Shown piece after piece: positions 1 to 6,617 of a stretch of 9,340 nucleotides of DNA (within the stretch, counting starts at the first letter, position 1; each line of letters begins with the position of its first letter). The position numbers were made by a program, and so were the translations under genes. The DNA is from Anaerolineales bacterium (GTDB lineage: Bacteria; Chloroflexota; Anaerolineae; Anaerolineales; Villigracilaceae): NCBI GenBank assembly GCA_024763295.1, contig JANTFU010000077.1, forward strand, positions 1 through 9,340, given 5' to 3'. The notes below the pieces were generated by a model. It ran no database searches. It was given only the letters and a program-made list of their open reading frames with translations, and was not told the DNA's origin.

Positions 1-1321
1 AATTTTCTGAGCCAACCAGACTGTGGAAGTAGATGCCCGGCACGCCACGCAGGGCGAGCATGATGGCTTGGGCGGCGAGAAAACGCTTGGCGATGGTGGC
101 GGTGGGTTCGTTGGGCTGGGCGGGATCCCCGAGGGCGCTGAGATAGTTGATGTTAAGTTCGTAGGCGCTTTGCGTGCCGTCGCCGTTGGCTTTGTAGCCA
201 ACTCTGCCGCCGAGTTGCTGAACACGCTCGGCGGCGGCAGCGATTTCTTCAGGCGTGAGAATATCACGGACGGGGGTCACGCCGATGCCGTCATGGCTGG
301 CGAGAAAGTTGAAGAAGGTCGCCCGCTCGGAGGGAAGTTGTAGGCTTTGTGCCCATTCGGTTAGTTTTTGAGCGTTGCCGCTGTAGAAGCTGTGTAAAAC
401 GAGCGGGGCGAGGGCAAAGTTGTAGACCATTTGGGCTTCGTTGAAGCCATCGCCAAAGTAGGCGATATTATCCTTGTGCGGGACATTGGTCTCGGTGATG
501 AGGGCGACATTGGGCGCAACTTCGTCGAGTATGGTGCGCACGAGTTGAATGATGCGGTGCGTTTCGGGCAGGTTGGCAGAGGAGGTTTCGATGTCTTTCC
601 AGAGGTAGGTCACGGCGTCGAGACGGATGAATTCTGCACCGTGCGCTACATAGAAAAGCAAAATGTCGATAACTTCAAAAAGAACGGCTGGATTGGCGTA
701 GTTCAGGTCGATTTGGTCGGCGCTGAAAGTCGTCCAGATATATTTTTTGCCTTTGCTGGTTTGAAAGGGAGTCAGGAGAGGGGACGAACGAGGGCGAAAG
801 ACTTTAGACGTGTCGGCTTTGGGGTCAACGCTGATGAAGAAATCGTCGTATTCTTTTTTGCCTTTGAGAAAACCCTGAAATTCTGCACTATCGGCGGAAA
901 TATGGTTGACAACAGCATCAAACATCAGGCGGAAGTGTTTGCCGAGTTCGGCGACATCGCCCCAAACACCAAGAGCGGGATTAACTTGGCGGTAGTCTAT
1001 GACCGAGAATCCATCATCCGATGAATAGGGGTAAAAGGGGAGGATGTGGACGGAGCTAATCACATCCCCGAAGTATTTTTGCAGGAAGCCGGTTAACGTT
1101 TGGAGCGGGGCTTCGCCTTCTTTTTTGACCATGTCGCCGTAGGTGATGAGGATGGCATCTTTTTCACTAACACGGCGCTCGCTGGCGGGGGTGGCGAGTT
1201 CGGGGTGTTGCGCCTTGTAAGTAGCGAGTTTTTTGAGTAAAAGTTCAGTCAGGTTTTTAGCGTCTTTTTCGCCGTAGAGGAAGGCGAGGTGGTCGTGGAG
1301 TTTTTGTTGGAGAGAAGTCAT
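1..1321 (-). CDS. GH13_18 glycoside phosphorylase, probably glucosylglycerate phosphorylase-like; C-terminus cut by the window edge
   Basis: The first 440 residues are visible. The (beta/alpha)8 motifs of GH13 are clear: FDAVVNH at 134-140, nucleophile Asp235 in RLDAV, acid/base Glu277 in TETN, and transition-state Asp344 in ASHDG. The stretches TETNVPHKDNIAYFG (276-290) and NEAQMVYNFAL (294-304) match what I recall of the YcjM/glucosylglycerate phosphorylase branch of GH13_18. Those enzymes convert 2-O-alpha-glucosylglycerate plus phosphate to alpha-glucose-1-phosphate and glycerate in the cytosol. Sucrose phosphorylase or glucosylglycerol phosphorylase remain possible, because acceptor specificity sits in loops I cannot judge by eye. 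Family members run to roughly 490-580 residues, so about 50-140 residues are missing. The start at 1321 is the first ATG of the conserved N-terminus (MTSLQQKLHDHLAFLYG) and has no clear Shine-Dalgarno. It is the last visible gene of the importer operon, 160 nt after the glycosyltransferase. GH13_18 membership is firm; the substrate is tentative. Confidence 0.88.
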   Translation of the reverse strand, partial: MTSLQQKLHDHLAFLYGEKDAKNLTELLLKKLATYKAQHPELATPASERRVSEKDAILITYGDMVKKEGEAPLQTLTGFLQKYFGDVISSVHILPFYPYSSDDGFSVIDYRQVNPALGVWGDVAELGKHFRLMFDAVVNHISADSAEFQGFLKGKKEYDDFFISVDPKADTSKVFRPRSSPLLTPFQTSKGKKYIWTTFSADQIDLNYANPAVLFEVIDILLFYVAHGAEFIRLDAVTYLWKDIETSSANLPETHRIIQLVRTILDEVAPNVALITETNVPHKDNIAYFGDGFNEAQMVYNFALAPLVLHSFYSGNAQKLTEWAQSLQLPSERATFFNFLASHDGIGVTPVRDILTPEEIAAAAERVQQLGGRVGYKANGDGTQSAYELNINYLSALGDPAQPNEPTATIAKRFLAAQAIMLALRGVPGIYFHSLVGSEN

Positions 1322-1363
1322 AGATGAGGGCTTGGGAATAAATTTGAATATAAAAATATCGTC

Positions 1364-1475
1364 CAGTCCCTGAGCGGAGGGCTTTACGAAGTAAAGCACG
1401 CAGTCGAAGGGCGGCACTATCAGTGAACTCCGTCCTTCGACTGCGCTCCCTGTCGGTCGCTCCGCTCAGGAACTG
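1364..1475. repeat. Inverted pair of CCTGAGCGGAG...GCAGTCGAAGG palindromic elements
   Basis: Two copies of one unit face each other. Copy 1 (1364-1414) begins CAGTCCCTGAGCGGAG and ends CGCAGTCGAAGGGCGG. The reverse complement of copy 2 (1430-1475) begins CAGTTCCTGAGCGGAG and ends CGCAGTCGAAGGACGG, so each block matches at 15 of 16 positions. The middles differ: copy 1 has its own small hairpin, GCTTTAC-gaa-GTAAAGC (1381-1397), and copy 2 has an unrelated middle. The pair begins 6 nt past the glycosyltransferase stop codon and fills most of the gap to the GH13 gene. As RNA it would form a long stem at the 3' end of the glycosyltransferase message. I recall similar CCTGAGCG...GTCGAAGG intergenic repeats in other bacterial genomes; copy number here is unknown. 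Confidence 0.8.
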
Positions 1476-1481
1476 CCGGGT

Positions 1482-2840
1482 TTAAAATTTCACAATTTCT
1501 TCTCGCAAAATCTTTCGCAAGGTTTCTAAGGAGTAATTCTTCTTGGCAATTTCGAGATTTTGTCGCACTATTCTCTGACGTAATGCAGCATCCGTCAAGG
1601 TGGCGATAGATTCTTTGGCTGCCCACGCCATGATTTCAGCAGGGACTTGCGCCAAACCGGCGGCATCGTATCCGCTGATTTCGCTGCCGAGCGAGATGAC
1701 GTTAAAATCTTTTGCAGCGATGTCGGCTTGATAAACGGGGTATTTAAAAATCACGACGGGCAATTCGGCACGCAGCGCTTCAAGCAACTGATTGCCCCAA
1801 CCTTCCCACAAACTCGGATACGTCACCAAATCGGCGAAGACGTAGATATCCCAAAGCGAGTAGATTTTGTGCCCGTTCTGCTCGCCACGCTCATTGGCGA
1901 CCCATTCTTCGATGAAGAGCAATTCCACGCCATCTGCGGCGGCTTTTTCTTTCAGCTTACGGACGTATTCACCCGTCGCATCGTCACGGGCGTAGCCTGC
2001 CAGCACGAGCACGATCCGATTTTCAGGCGAGAAGGGGCGATTATATAGCCCATTTTCTTCAAGCAGCGCCCGTTGCGCCTGCACTTCTCGCACTAAATCA
2101 ATCGCCAACTCGATGCCTTTGCGGGTCACAATCCGAGTGGCTTGCAAAATCAGCAGGTCATTTTCTTCTAACCCGATGGATTCTCGAAAGTCGCTGTTGA
2201 AGTTGTCCTTTGTCCATGCAGGGGCGTCAAAATCGAAGATGTTGGGGATAACTCTCGCCGTCACGCCTTTGCGCTCTTCGAGTTGACGCTGTGCCAAAGA
2301 ATTAATGACGACATGCTGGATATCGGGGCTGGTCGGCGGCAAATAGTTGGATGCCACATCTTTGGCAGCGTCACAAGTCAGGGTTTTATCGTCGCCACGC
2401 TCCCAGTAAAAATCGTGGTGATGGGCAATCGCTGGGATGCCAAATTCCTGACGGACTTGCTCGAGGGTGACCGCCAGACTTGGGCTTGCTCCCACGCACC
2501 AGACATTTTGGGCGATGAGCAACTCGATTTGCTCCGCAACGATCCACGCCCGCAGCTTTTCGGTCAGAACCCCAACTTGGCGTTCAAGTTCGGCTTGGTA
2601 GCCCGATTCGTCAAAGTCACGCAATTCTTTGAAGGTGTTGTACGCTAATCGGGTCACGTCTTGGCGGTGATGGTATATCTCCGGGATTAATGTCCCTTTG
2701 GCGCTACCCAAGTCTCCAGCGCAGAGCGAGACGTGATGTCCGATCTCTTCAAAGATGCGCTGCCATTTTTCGATCTCCAGGGAGACGCCATCTGTATGTC
2801 CGACCTGATAGTGAATAATGCCGATATTTTTGGGTTTCAT
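1482..2840 (-). CDS. GT4-family retaining glycosyltransferase, acceptor unknown
   Basis: 452 residues, cytosolic, with no signal peptide or membrane helix. The N-terminal Rossmann half holds the GT4-type loop HTDGVSLE (15-22) and a histidine cluster HHHDFYW (140-146). The C-terminal half holds the basic RIVTRKGIE segment (236-244), likely for the nucleotide-sugar phosphates, and the EX7E motif Glu346...Glu354 in LWEGWGNQLLEA. These place it in GT4 with a GT-B fold and a nucleotide-sugar donor. I do not recognise the exact subfamily. A phosphorylase of probable glucosylglycerate type next door makes a mannosylglucosylglycerate synthase-like role (GDP-mannose onto glucosylglycerate) a reasonable hypothesis. 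Trehalose-forming TreT-like or sucrose synthase-like activity are alternatives, though I do not see the TreT HDPQ motif. The ATG at 2840 directly precedes the first beta strand (NIGIIHYQVG) but has only a pyrimidine-rich leader and no good ribosome-binding site. It follows the permeases after a 192-nt gap holding a hairpin and a repeat, so its expression may be partly separate. Confidence 0.85.
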   Translation of the reverse strand: MKPKNIGIIHYQVGHTDGVSLEIEKWQRIFEEIGHHVSLCAGDLGSAKGTLIPEIYHHRQDVTRLAYNTFKELRDFDESGYQAELERQVGVLTEKLRAWIVAEQIELLIAQNVWCVGASPSLAVTLEQVRQEFGIPAIAHHHDFYWERGDDKTLTCDAAKDVASNYLPPTSPDIQHVVINSLAQRQLEERKGVTARVIPNIFDFDAPAWTKDNFNSDFRESIGLEENDLLILQATRIVTRKGIELAIDLVREVQAQRALLEENGLYNRPFSPENRIVLVLAGYARDDATGEYVRKLKEKAAADGVELLFIEEWVANERGEQNGHKIYSLWDIYVFADLVTYPSLWEGWGNQLLEALRAELPVVIFKYPVYQADIAAKDFNVISLGSEISGYDAAGLAQVPAEIMAWAAKESIATLTDAALRQRIVRQNLEIAKKNYSLETLRKILREEIVKF

Positions 2841-2865
2841 AATAAAGAGAGAAATCTCATTTTCA

Positions 2866-2955
2866 CGTCACTGCGAGGAGCGTGCTTTTGCGACGTGGCA
2901 GTCTCCAAGACTTTCAAGGGGATTGCTTCGACGATAAAACTGTCTCGCAATGATG
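2866..2955. repeat. Imperfect inverted repeat of the TCATTGCGAG...GCAATC type
   Basis: The left arm starts CGTCACTGCGAGGAGCG and runs to GGCAGTCTCC (2866-2905). The right arm, from GGGGATTGCTTCG to CTCGCAATGATG (2918-2955), is its imperfect reverse complement. The outer ten bases, TCACTGCGAG (2868-2877) and CTCGCAATGA (2944-2953), match at 9 of 10 positions. I recall a CGTCATTGCGAGGAGC...GAAGCAATCTCC repeat as common between genes in many bacteria, and this looks like a degraded copy. It lies wholly in the gap between the second permease and the glycosyltransferase, and no convincing reading frame explains it. Confidence 0.7.
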
Positions 2956-2974
2956 TGGCGGTGTTTAGATAAAC

Positions 2975-3010
2975 GATGCGCCGTATCCGAGAGGTAAGAT
3001 ACGGCGCATC
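2975..3010 (-). terminator. Perfect 13-bp stem-loop after the second permease gene
   Basis: GATGCGCCGTATC (2975-2987) and GATACGGCGCATC (2998-3010) are perfect reverse complements with a 10-nt loop. On the minus strand the hairpin forms 22 nt past the permease stop and is followed by GTTTATCT, which is not a strong U-tract. It may be a weak terminator, or a 3'-stabilising hairpin that lowers expression of the glycosyltransferase and phosphorylase relative to the transporter. The hairpin is certain; its role is inferred. Confidence 0.7.
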
Positions 3011-3032
3011 AATGAAGGATTGCGATTTATTT

Positions 3033-3926
3033 TTAGCCTTTCACGCCGCCTGCGGTGAGACCTTCGGTGAGGAAGCGTTCCATTGCGAGGAAGAGCGTGA
3101 CGATGGGAATCGTCATAATCGTTGAGGCTGCCATCACTACATGCGGGCGTGGGGTGGGGTCGTTGAAAATGGTGTTGATCTTGATGGGCATCGTGAACAT
3201 ATCAGGGCTGTTGAGAAAGACCAGCGCATAGAGAAACTCGTTCCATGCAATCATGAAAGTGTAGATGCCAACCGAAACCAGCGCAGGGATGGCAAGCGGG
3301 AGGGTAATGCGCCAAATCACTTCAAAGCGGCTGCAACCGTCGATGAGACCGGCTTGCTCGATTTCATCGGGGATGGTGCGGAAGTAGTTGGTGAGCATGT
3401 AGAGGGCAACAGGCAGGGTTTGAGCGAGATAGGTGAAGATGAGTACGGCGAGGTTGTCCTGAACATTGAAGCCTAATTTATCTGCGACTTGGGCAAGCAT
3501 GGCAAAGAGCGGAATAATGAGCAAGACGCCAGGGAAAAGATAGATCATCAAGATGCTGTTGAGCAGGGCTTCTTTGCCTTTGAAGCGTAAGCGGGCAATC
3601 GCATAAGCGCCGAGTACCGCCAGGATTACGGCGATGATGGTGGTCGGGACGGCGACTTGGAAGGTATTGAGGATATTTTGCCCAAAATTCTGGAAGCTCT
3701 CGTTGTTGGGATCAAAGAGTTCTTTGTAGGCATCCAAACGCAATTCGGAGGGAATGTAGACGGGCTCACGTCCGCCGATTTCTGCCTTGCTTTTGAAGGA
3801 TGAACTGACCATCCAGTAAAAGGGGAAGAGAATGCCTGTGAGGAAGAAAATCAGTGTTAGCGAGAAGGTGAAGCGTTGCCAATTCAGCCAGCTTGCGAGA
3901 TGCCCGATAAAATTTTTCTTTTCCAT
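3033..3926 (-). CDS. Carbohydrate ABC transporter permease, MalG/YcjP-like
   Basis: 297 residues of a binding-protein-dependent inner-membrane component (CUT1 class). A short cytosolic N-terminus leads into about six hydrophobic helices (roughly 18-42, 88-111, 120-146, 156-178, 209-240 and 263-283). The EAA loop that docks on the ATPase is EQAGLIDGCSRFEVIWRITLP (from residue 190), with the conserved Gly, and the C-terminus LTEGLTAGGVKG is typical of MalG-like subunits. Its ATG lies 2 nt after the stop of the upstream permease and its GGAGG ribosome-binding site is inside that gene's last codons, so the pair is almost surely translationally coupled and forms a heterodimer. The substrate cannot be read from the permease. 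The neighbouring phosphorylase suggests a glucoside such as glucosylglycerate. No ATPase gene is in the window. Confidence 0.95.
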   Translation of the reverse strand: MEKKNFIGHLASWLNWQRFTFSLTLIFFLTGILFPFYWMVSSSFKSKAEIGGREPVYIPSELRLDAYKELFDPNNESFQNFGQNILNTFQVAVPTTIIAVILAVLGAYAIARLRFKGKEALLNSILMIYLFPGVLLIIPLFAMLAQVADKLGFNVQDNLAVLIFTYLAQTLPVALYMLTNYFRTIPDEIEQAGLIDGCSRFEVIWRITLPLAIPALVSVGIYTFMIAWNEFLYALVFLNSPDMFTMPIKINTIFNDPTPRPHVVMAASTIMTIPIVTLFLAMERFLTEGLTAGGVKG

Positions 3927-3928
3927 GA

Positions 3929-4876
3929 TTATTCCTCCGCGTTCCGCATGACAATGCCAATATAAAAGGCGATAAAAACAACCAAAATCGCCAGCAGGAT
4001 CATGGCAGTAGCAGCGCCACGCCCAAAGTCAAAGAGGCGGAAGCTAAATTCGTAGGTTAGGACGGGTAAAACTTTTGTGCCAAATCCGCCGCCTGTGAGC
4101 AGGAAGATGTCGTCGAATTTGTTGAAAGTCCACATCAGGCGCAAAAGGAAGATCGCCCCAAGCACATAACGCAATTCGGGGATGGTGATATTCCAGAATT
4201 TTTGCCAGGTATTGGCGCCGTCCACTTCGGCGGCTTCGTAGAGAGTGCTGTCAACGGCTTGCAGACGGGCGAGAATCATCAGCATGGCAAAGGGGAAATA
4301 GCGCCACGCTTCAAAGATGATTACCAAGATCAATGCCAAGCCGCGTTGTGAGAGATATGCCATTGGCAGGTCAATCACGCCTAAGTTCATCAGGATATTG
4401 TTCATCACACCAGAGGGGCGGGGATCAAGAATCCAGCGCCAAACGAAGGCGATGCTGACCACAGGCGCAACATAAGGGAAGAGGAAGATTGCACGGGTGA
4501 GACCGCGTCCCTTGAAAGGTCGATTCAGCAAAAGGGCGGCAATCAAGCCAACCACAAGCGTGAGAATCGTCCCTGCAAAGGAGTAGACGATACTTGTAAC
4601 GGCTGCGCCCCAGCTTTGTCCGGGTTGGAATTTGAAGGCAAAATCGCTGAAGACTTTTTGGTAATTTTCCCAGCCAACAAAGGGAGCGTGGAAAACATCG
4701 TTCAGGTTGTGCAGACCAACATCATGGAAACTGACCCAAATGCTGAAGATTGCCGGGAAGATGACGATGCTGAAAACGATGATCGCTGTCGGGGCGATGA
4801 GTGCCCACGCAAGACGGGATTCCTGCGCTTGCATACTTTTGTAACGGCGCTGAAGGGTGGAGCGTAAGACTGTCAT
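3929..4876 (-). CDS. Carbohydrate ABC transporter permease, MalF/YcjO-like
   Basis: 315 residues from the chosen ATG. A basic cytosolic N-terminus (MTVLRSTLQRRYKS) is followed by about six membrane helices (roughly 24-50, 92-117, 128-150, 180-200, 236-258 and 287-311). The EAA loop is EAAEVDGANTWQKFWNITIP (from residue 214), and the TGGGFG stretch near 261-266 is common in MalF-type sugar permeases. The frame stays open 44 codons further upstream to 5008, but that part runs through a palindromic repeat. The ATG at 4876 has a strong GAGGTGG site, so I take the short form. It pairs with the MalG-like permease immediately downstream. A 230-nt gap with an intrinsic terminator and a repeat pair separates it from the binding-protein gene, so these permeases are probably expressed at a lower level than the lipoprotein. 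Confidence 0.95.
   Translation of the reverse strand: MTVLRSTLQRRYKSMQAQESRLAWALIAPTAIIVFSIVIFPAIFSIWVSFHDVGLHNLNDVFHAPFVGWENYQKVFSDFAFKFQPGQSWGAAVTSIVYSFAGTILTLVVGLIAALLLNRPFKGRGLTRAIFLFPYVAPVVSIAFVWRWILDPRPSGVMNNILMNLGVIDLPMAYLSQRGLALILVIIFEAWRYFPFAMLMILARLQAVDSTLYEAAEVDGANTWQKFWNITIPELRYVLGAIFLLRLMWTFNKFDDIFLLTGGGFGTKVLPVLTYEFSFRLFDFGRGAATAMILLAILVVFIAFYIGIVMRNAEE
3934..3938 (-). promoter_or_regulatory. Ribosome-binding site of the second permease
   Basis: GGAGG on the minus strand, 7 nt before the ATG at 3926, overlapping the last sense codons and stop of the upstream permease. It supports both the chosen start and translational coupling. Confidence 0.85.
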
Positions 4877-4880
4877 TTGA

Positions 4881-4887
4881 CCACCTC
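4881..4887 (-). promoter_or_regulatory. Ribosome-binding site that fixes the first permease start
   Basis: GAGGTGG on the minus strand. Its GAGG core is 7 nt before the ATG at 4876. No comparable site precedes the in-frame upstream start at 5008, which lies inside repeat sequence. Confidence 0.85.
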
Positions 4888-4906
4888 GTTTTTTATAGTT
4901 ATTCGT

Positions 4907-5025
4907 TGGCTGAGTAGGCAATGCGCTTCGCCGTATCGAAGCCAAAAGGGTAAATTTATGATGTGGTTTCGATACGCCCCGACGTGTACCCTTTAGGGTA
5001 AAAAGCATTCGGGGCTACTCAACCA
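4907..5025. repeat. Inverted pair of GTTGAGTAG...CGTATCGAAACCA elements
   Basis: Copy 1 (4907-4945, plus) reads TTGGCTGAGTAG...CGTATCGAAGCCAA. Copy 2 (4964-5025, minus) reads TGGTTGAGTAG...CGTATCGAAACCA. They share the outer blocks but have middles of different length. Copy 2 contains nested stems: GCCCCGA (4976-4982) pairs with TCGGGGC (5009-5015), and TACCCT (4987-4992) pairs with AGGGTA (4995-5000). I recall GGTTGAGTAG...CGTATCGAAACC palindromes scattered between genes in other high- and mid-GC bacteria. The pair lies between the binding-protein terminator and the first permease and could add further structure to the message there. Confidence 0.8.
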
Positions 5026-5061
5026 CCCGTTGAAATAAAAAACAACTAATAATTGCGAAAG

Positions 5062-5091
5062 AAAAAGGGAGGCAGGGGTTGCCTGCCTCCC
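5062..5091 (-). terminator. Intrinsic terminator/attenuator after the binding-protein gene
   Basis: On the minus strand GGGAGGCAGG (5091-5082) and CCTGCCTCCC (5076-5067) make a perfect 10-bp GC-rich stem with a 5-nt loop, followed at once by TTTTT (5066-5062) and a further CTTT. It begins 15 nt after the lipoprotein stop codon. Partial termination here is a common way for ABC importers to make more binding protein than membrane subunits. Because the permeases lie just downstream on the same strand with no evident promoter, read-through is likely. Confidence 0.88.
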
Positions 5092-5106
5092 AAATTTGCG
5101 AATGAA

Positions 5107-6537
5107 TTACTCGGCAGTGCGTTCTGCGTAGAGCGCTTCAACCTGTTCCTGCAACCATTCGGCGGCAGTTTCGGGGGTCATGGTGCCTTCAAGCGCGATG
5201 TTGCTGATGGCTTGCGAGATGAGCAAACGACCTTCCATATCGCCGATGACTGCACGTTGGGTGGCATCATATTCGGGGCGGAAGAGCCAGCGTTGCATGG
5301 TTTCAAAACCGTTACCGATTTGGGCGATGGTTTCGGGGGAATAGTTGGCGAAGTAATCGCTCAAGCCACCCCAACCTTCAACAGCGCTTTCGAGGACAGG
5401 AACTTTACCAAAGGGAGCGAGTGCCAAAACCTTGAGGTAATTGTCGCCATCCATGAAGAAAGCAACAACATCCTGCGCAACGGGGTCTGCATCTTTCATA
5501 ATGCCGAGGGTAACCAACTGACCGTAAGAAGCGGAGCCATTCGGACCCTTCATTTCAGAGGCAAAGCCGGTGTTTGCGGCGAGATTATCAACAGCGATTT
5601 CAACGTTGCCGCCGCCTTCAAGACCGGAGCCATCAACCAAGTCGTCCATGATGTAGGTGCTGTAGAAAAGCATACCGGCTTGGTCAAGTTCGTAAGCTTC
5701 ACGAGCGCCACGCCAATATTGAGGACCGGGGACAGCACAGCGTTGCAAGTCAGTGTAGAACTTGAGTGCTTCGACCATTTCGGGGGTATTCATGGTCACG
5801 TTGCCGTCAGCATCGAAGGGCCAAGCATTGTTTGAGATAGCAACCTGTTCAAAAACCTGAATGGGGTAGTTCTGACCGGGGTCAGTGCCGAGTGTCAGAC
5901 CATAAAGCAAGTTGCCGGTGCCGGGCAAGGTGTCGCAAGCGGCATTGATCGCATCCCAAGAAAGGGGCGCATCAAGACCGGCGGCTTCAAATGAATCTGC
6001 ACGATACCAAATCGCCTGGATCCAGCCATCAAAAGGAACTGCGGCATATTTGCCGGTGGCGGGATCGGTAACCATCGCCAAAGGACCGGCGCGGAAGTCA
6101 TCTTCTCCAATAGCGCTAATGGCGGCAACGGCGGCATCTTCATCCAGAATACCATCCGCAGCAAAAGCGGAAACACGCTCAACGCCCATGCGGACGATGT
6201 CGGGGAGACGGTTGGCAGCCTGAGCGGTCGCAATACGCTGGGCGATACCGGCTTCTTCAATCGGCACGATGCGCAGGTCAACTTCAGGGTGTTCAGCCAT
6301 ATAAGCGGCAGCCAGTTCTTCGTAAACGACAATGCGGTCTTCTTCGTTGTCGGTCGTCCAGAACTCAACGACGGTCTTGTCAACCGGTTCGGCGGGGACT
6401 TCAACTTCCTTGGTTACTTCTACGGGAACTTCTTGGGTAACGACGACCTCTTTGGTAACAACTTGAGGCTGGCAAGCTGCCAAGACCATGCTCGCTACCA
6501 TGAGCAGAGCAAAAATAATACTAAGTTTCTTTTTCAT
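5107..6537 (-). CDS. Sugar ABC transporter solute-binding lipoprotein (family 1 extracellular binding protein)
   Basis: 476 residues. A lysine-rich start and hydrophobic core (1-18) lead to lipobox LAAC with lipidated Cys22. Next comes a linker of alternating Val/Thr/Lys/Glu (about 24-50) that resembles those of Chloroflexota binding lipoproteins. The mature domain opens VVEFWTTDNEEDRIVVYEEL, followed by a PDIVRMGVERVSAFA segment near 145-160, as usual for CUT1 sugar-binding proteins of the MalE/YcjN type. It captures substrate outside the membrane and delivers it to the two permeases. The start is set by the signal peptide and an AAGGAA site about 7 nt upstream. It follows lacI by 80 nt and precedes a strong intrinsic terminator. 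Ligand identity is not readable from sequence; the operon context favours glucosylglycerate or a related glucoside. Confidence 0.95.
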   Translation of the reverse strand: MKKKLSIIFALLMVASMVLAACQPQVVTKEVVVTQEVPVEVTKEVEVPAEPVDKTVVEFWTTDNEEDRIVVYEELAAAYMAEHPEVDLRIVPIEEAGIAQRIATAQAANRLPDIVRMGVERVSAFAADGILDEDAAVAAISAIGEDDFRAGPLAMVTDPATGKYAAVPFDGWIQAIWYRADSFEAAGLDAPLSWDAINAACDTLPGTGNLLYGLTLGTDPGQNYPIQVFEQVAISNNAWPFDADGNVTMNTPEMVEALKFYTDLQRCAVPGPQYWRGAREAYELDQAGMLFYSTYIMDDLVDGSGLEGGGNVEIAVDNLAANTGFASEMKGPNGSASYGQLVTLGIMKDADPVAQDVVAFFMDGDNYLKVLALAPFGKVPVLESAVEGWGGLSDYFANYSPETIAQIGNGFETMQRWLFRPEYDATQRAVIGDMEGRLLISQAISNIALEGTMTPETAAEWLQEQVEALYAERTAE

Positions 6538-6617
6538 TTCTCGATTCCTTTCCTTTTAATAGGGTGATTAAGTTTGTTGTAAAAAAAATATAATTGTCGA
6601 GGTTTACCTCCTTATTC
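6538..6617 (-). other. lacI to binding-protein intergenic gap, AT-rich, no operator
   Basis: Reading on the minus strand, a small palindrome GAGGTAAACCTC (6610-6599) is followed about 10 nt later by a run of eight T and AT-rich sequence up to the lipoprotein ribosome-binding site. The stem is short and the T run too far away for a convincing terminator. No copy of the operator seen upstream of lacI is present and I find no good promoter. The binding-protein gene is therefore probably co-transcribed with lacI. Confidence 0.45.

Noticed and set aside
23..1024. Plus-strand open frames opposite the GH13 gene
   Set aside because: Antisense shadows of a gene with clear catalytic motifs; their products are low-complexity and match no family I know.
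4877..5008. 44-residue N-terminal extension of the first permease
   Set aside because: It runs through the palindromic repeat pair; the ATG at 4876 has a strong GAGGTGG site and a typical permease N-terminus.
5053..5835. 260-codon plus-strand frame opposite the binding-protein gene
   Set aside because: It starts within the terminator hairpin and is fully antisense to a lipoprotein with intact signal peptide and fold motifs.
6599..6610. GAGGTTTACCTC palindrome as a lacI terminator or second operator
   Set aside because: The stem is only 4-5 bp, the T run is about 10 nt away, and the sequence does not resemble TTCCAAAACGTTTTGGAA.
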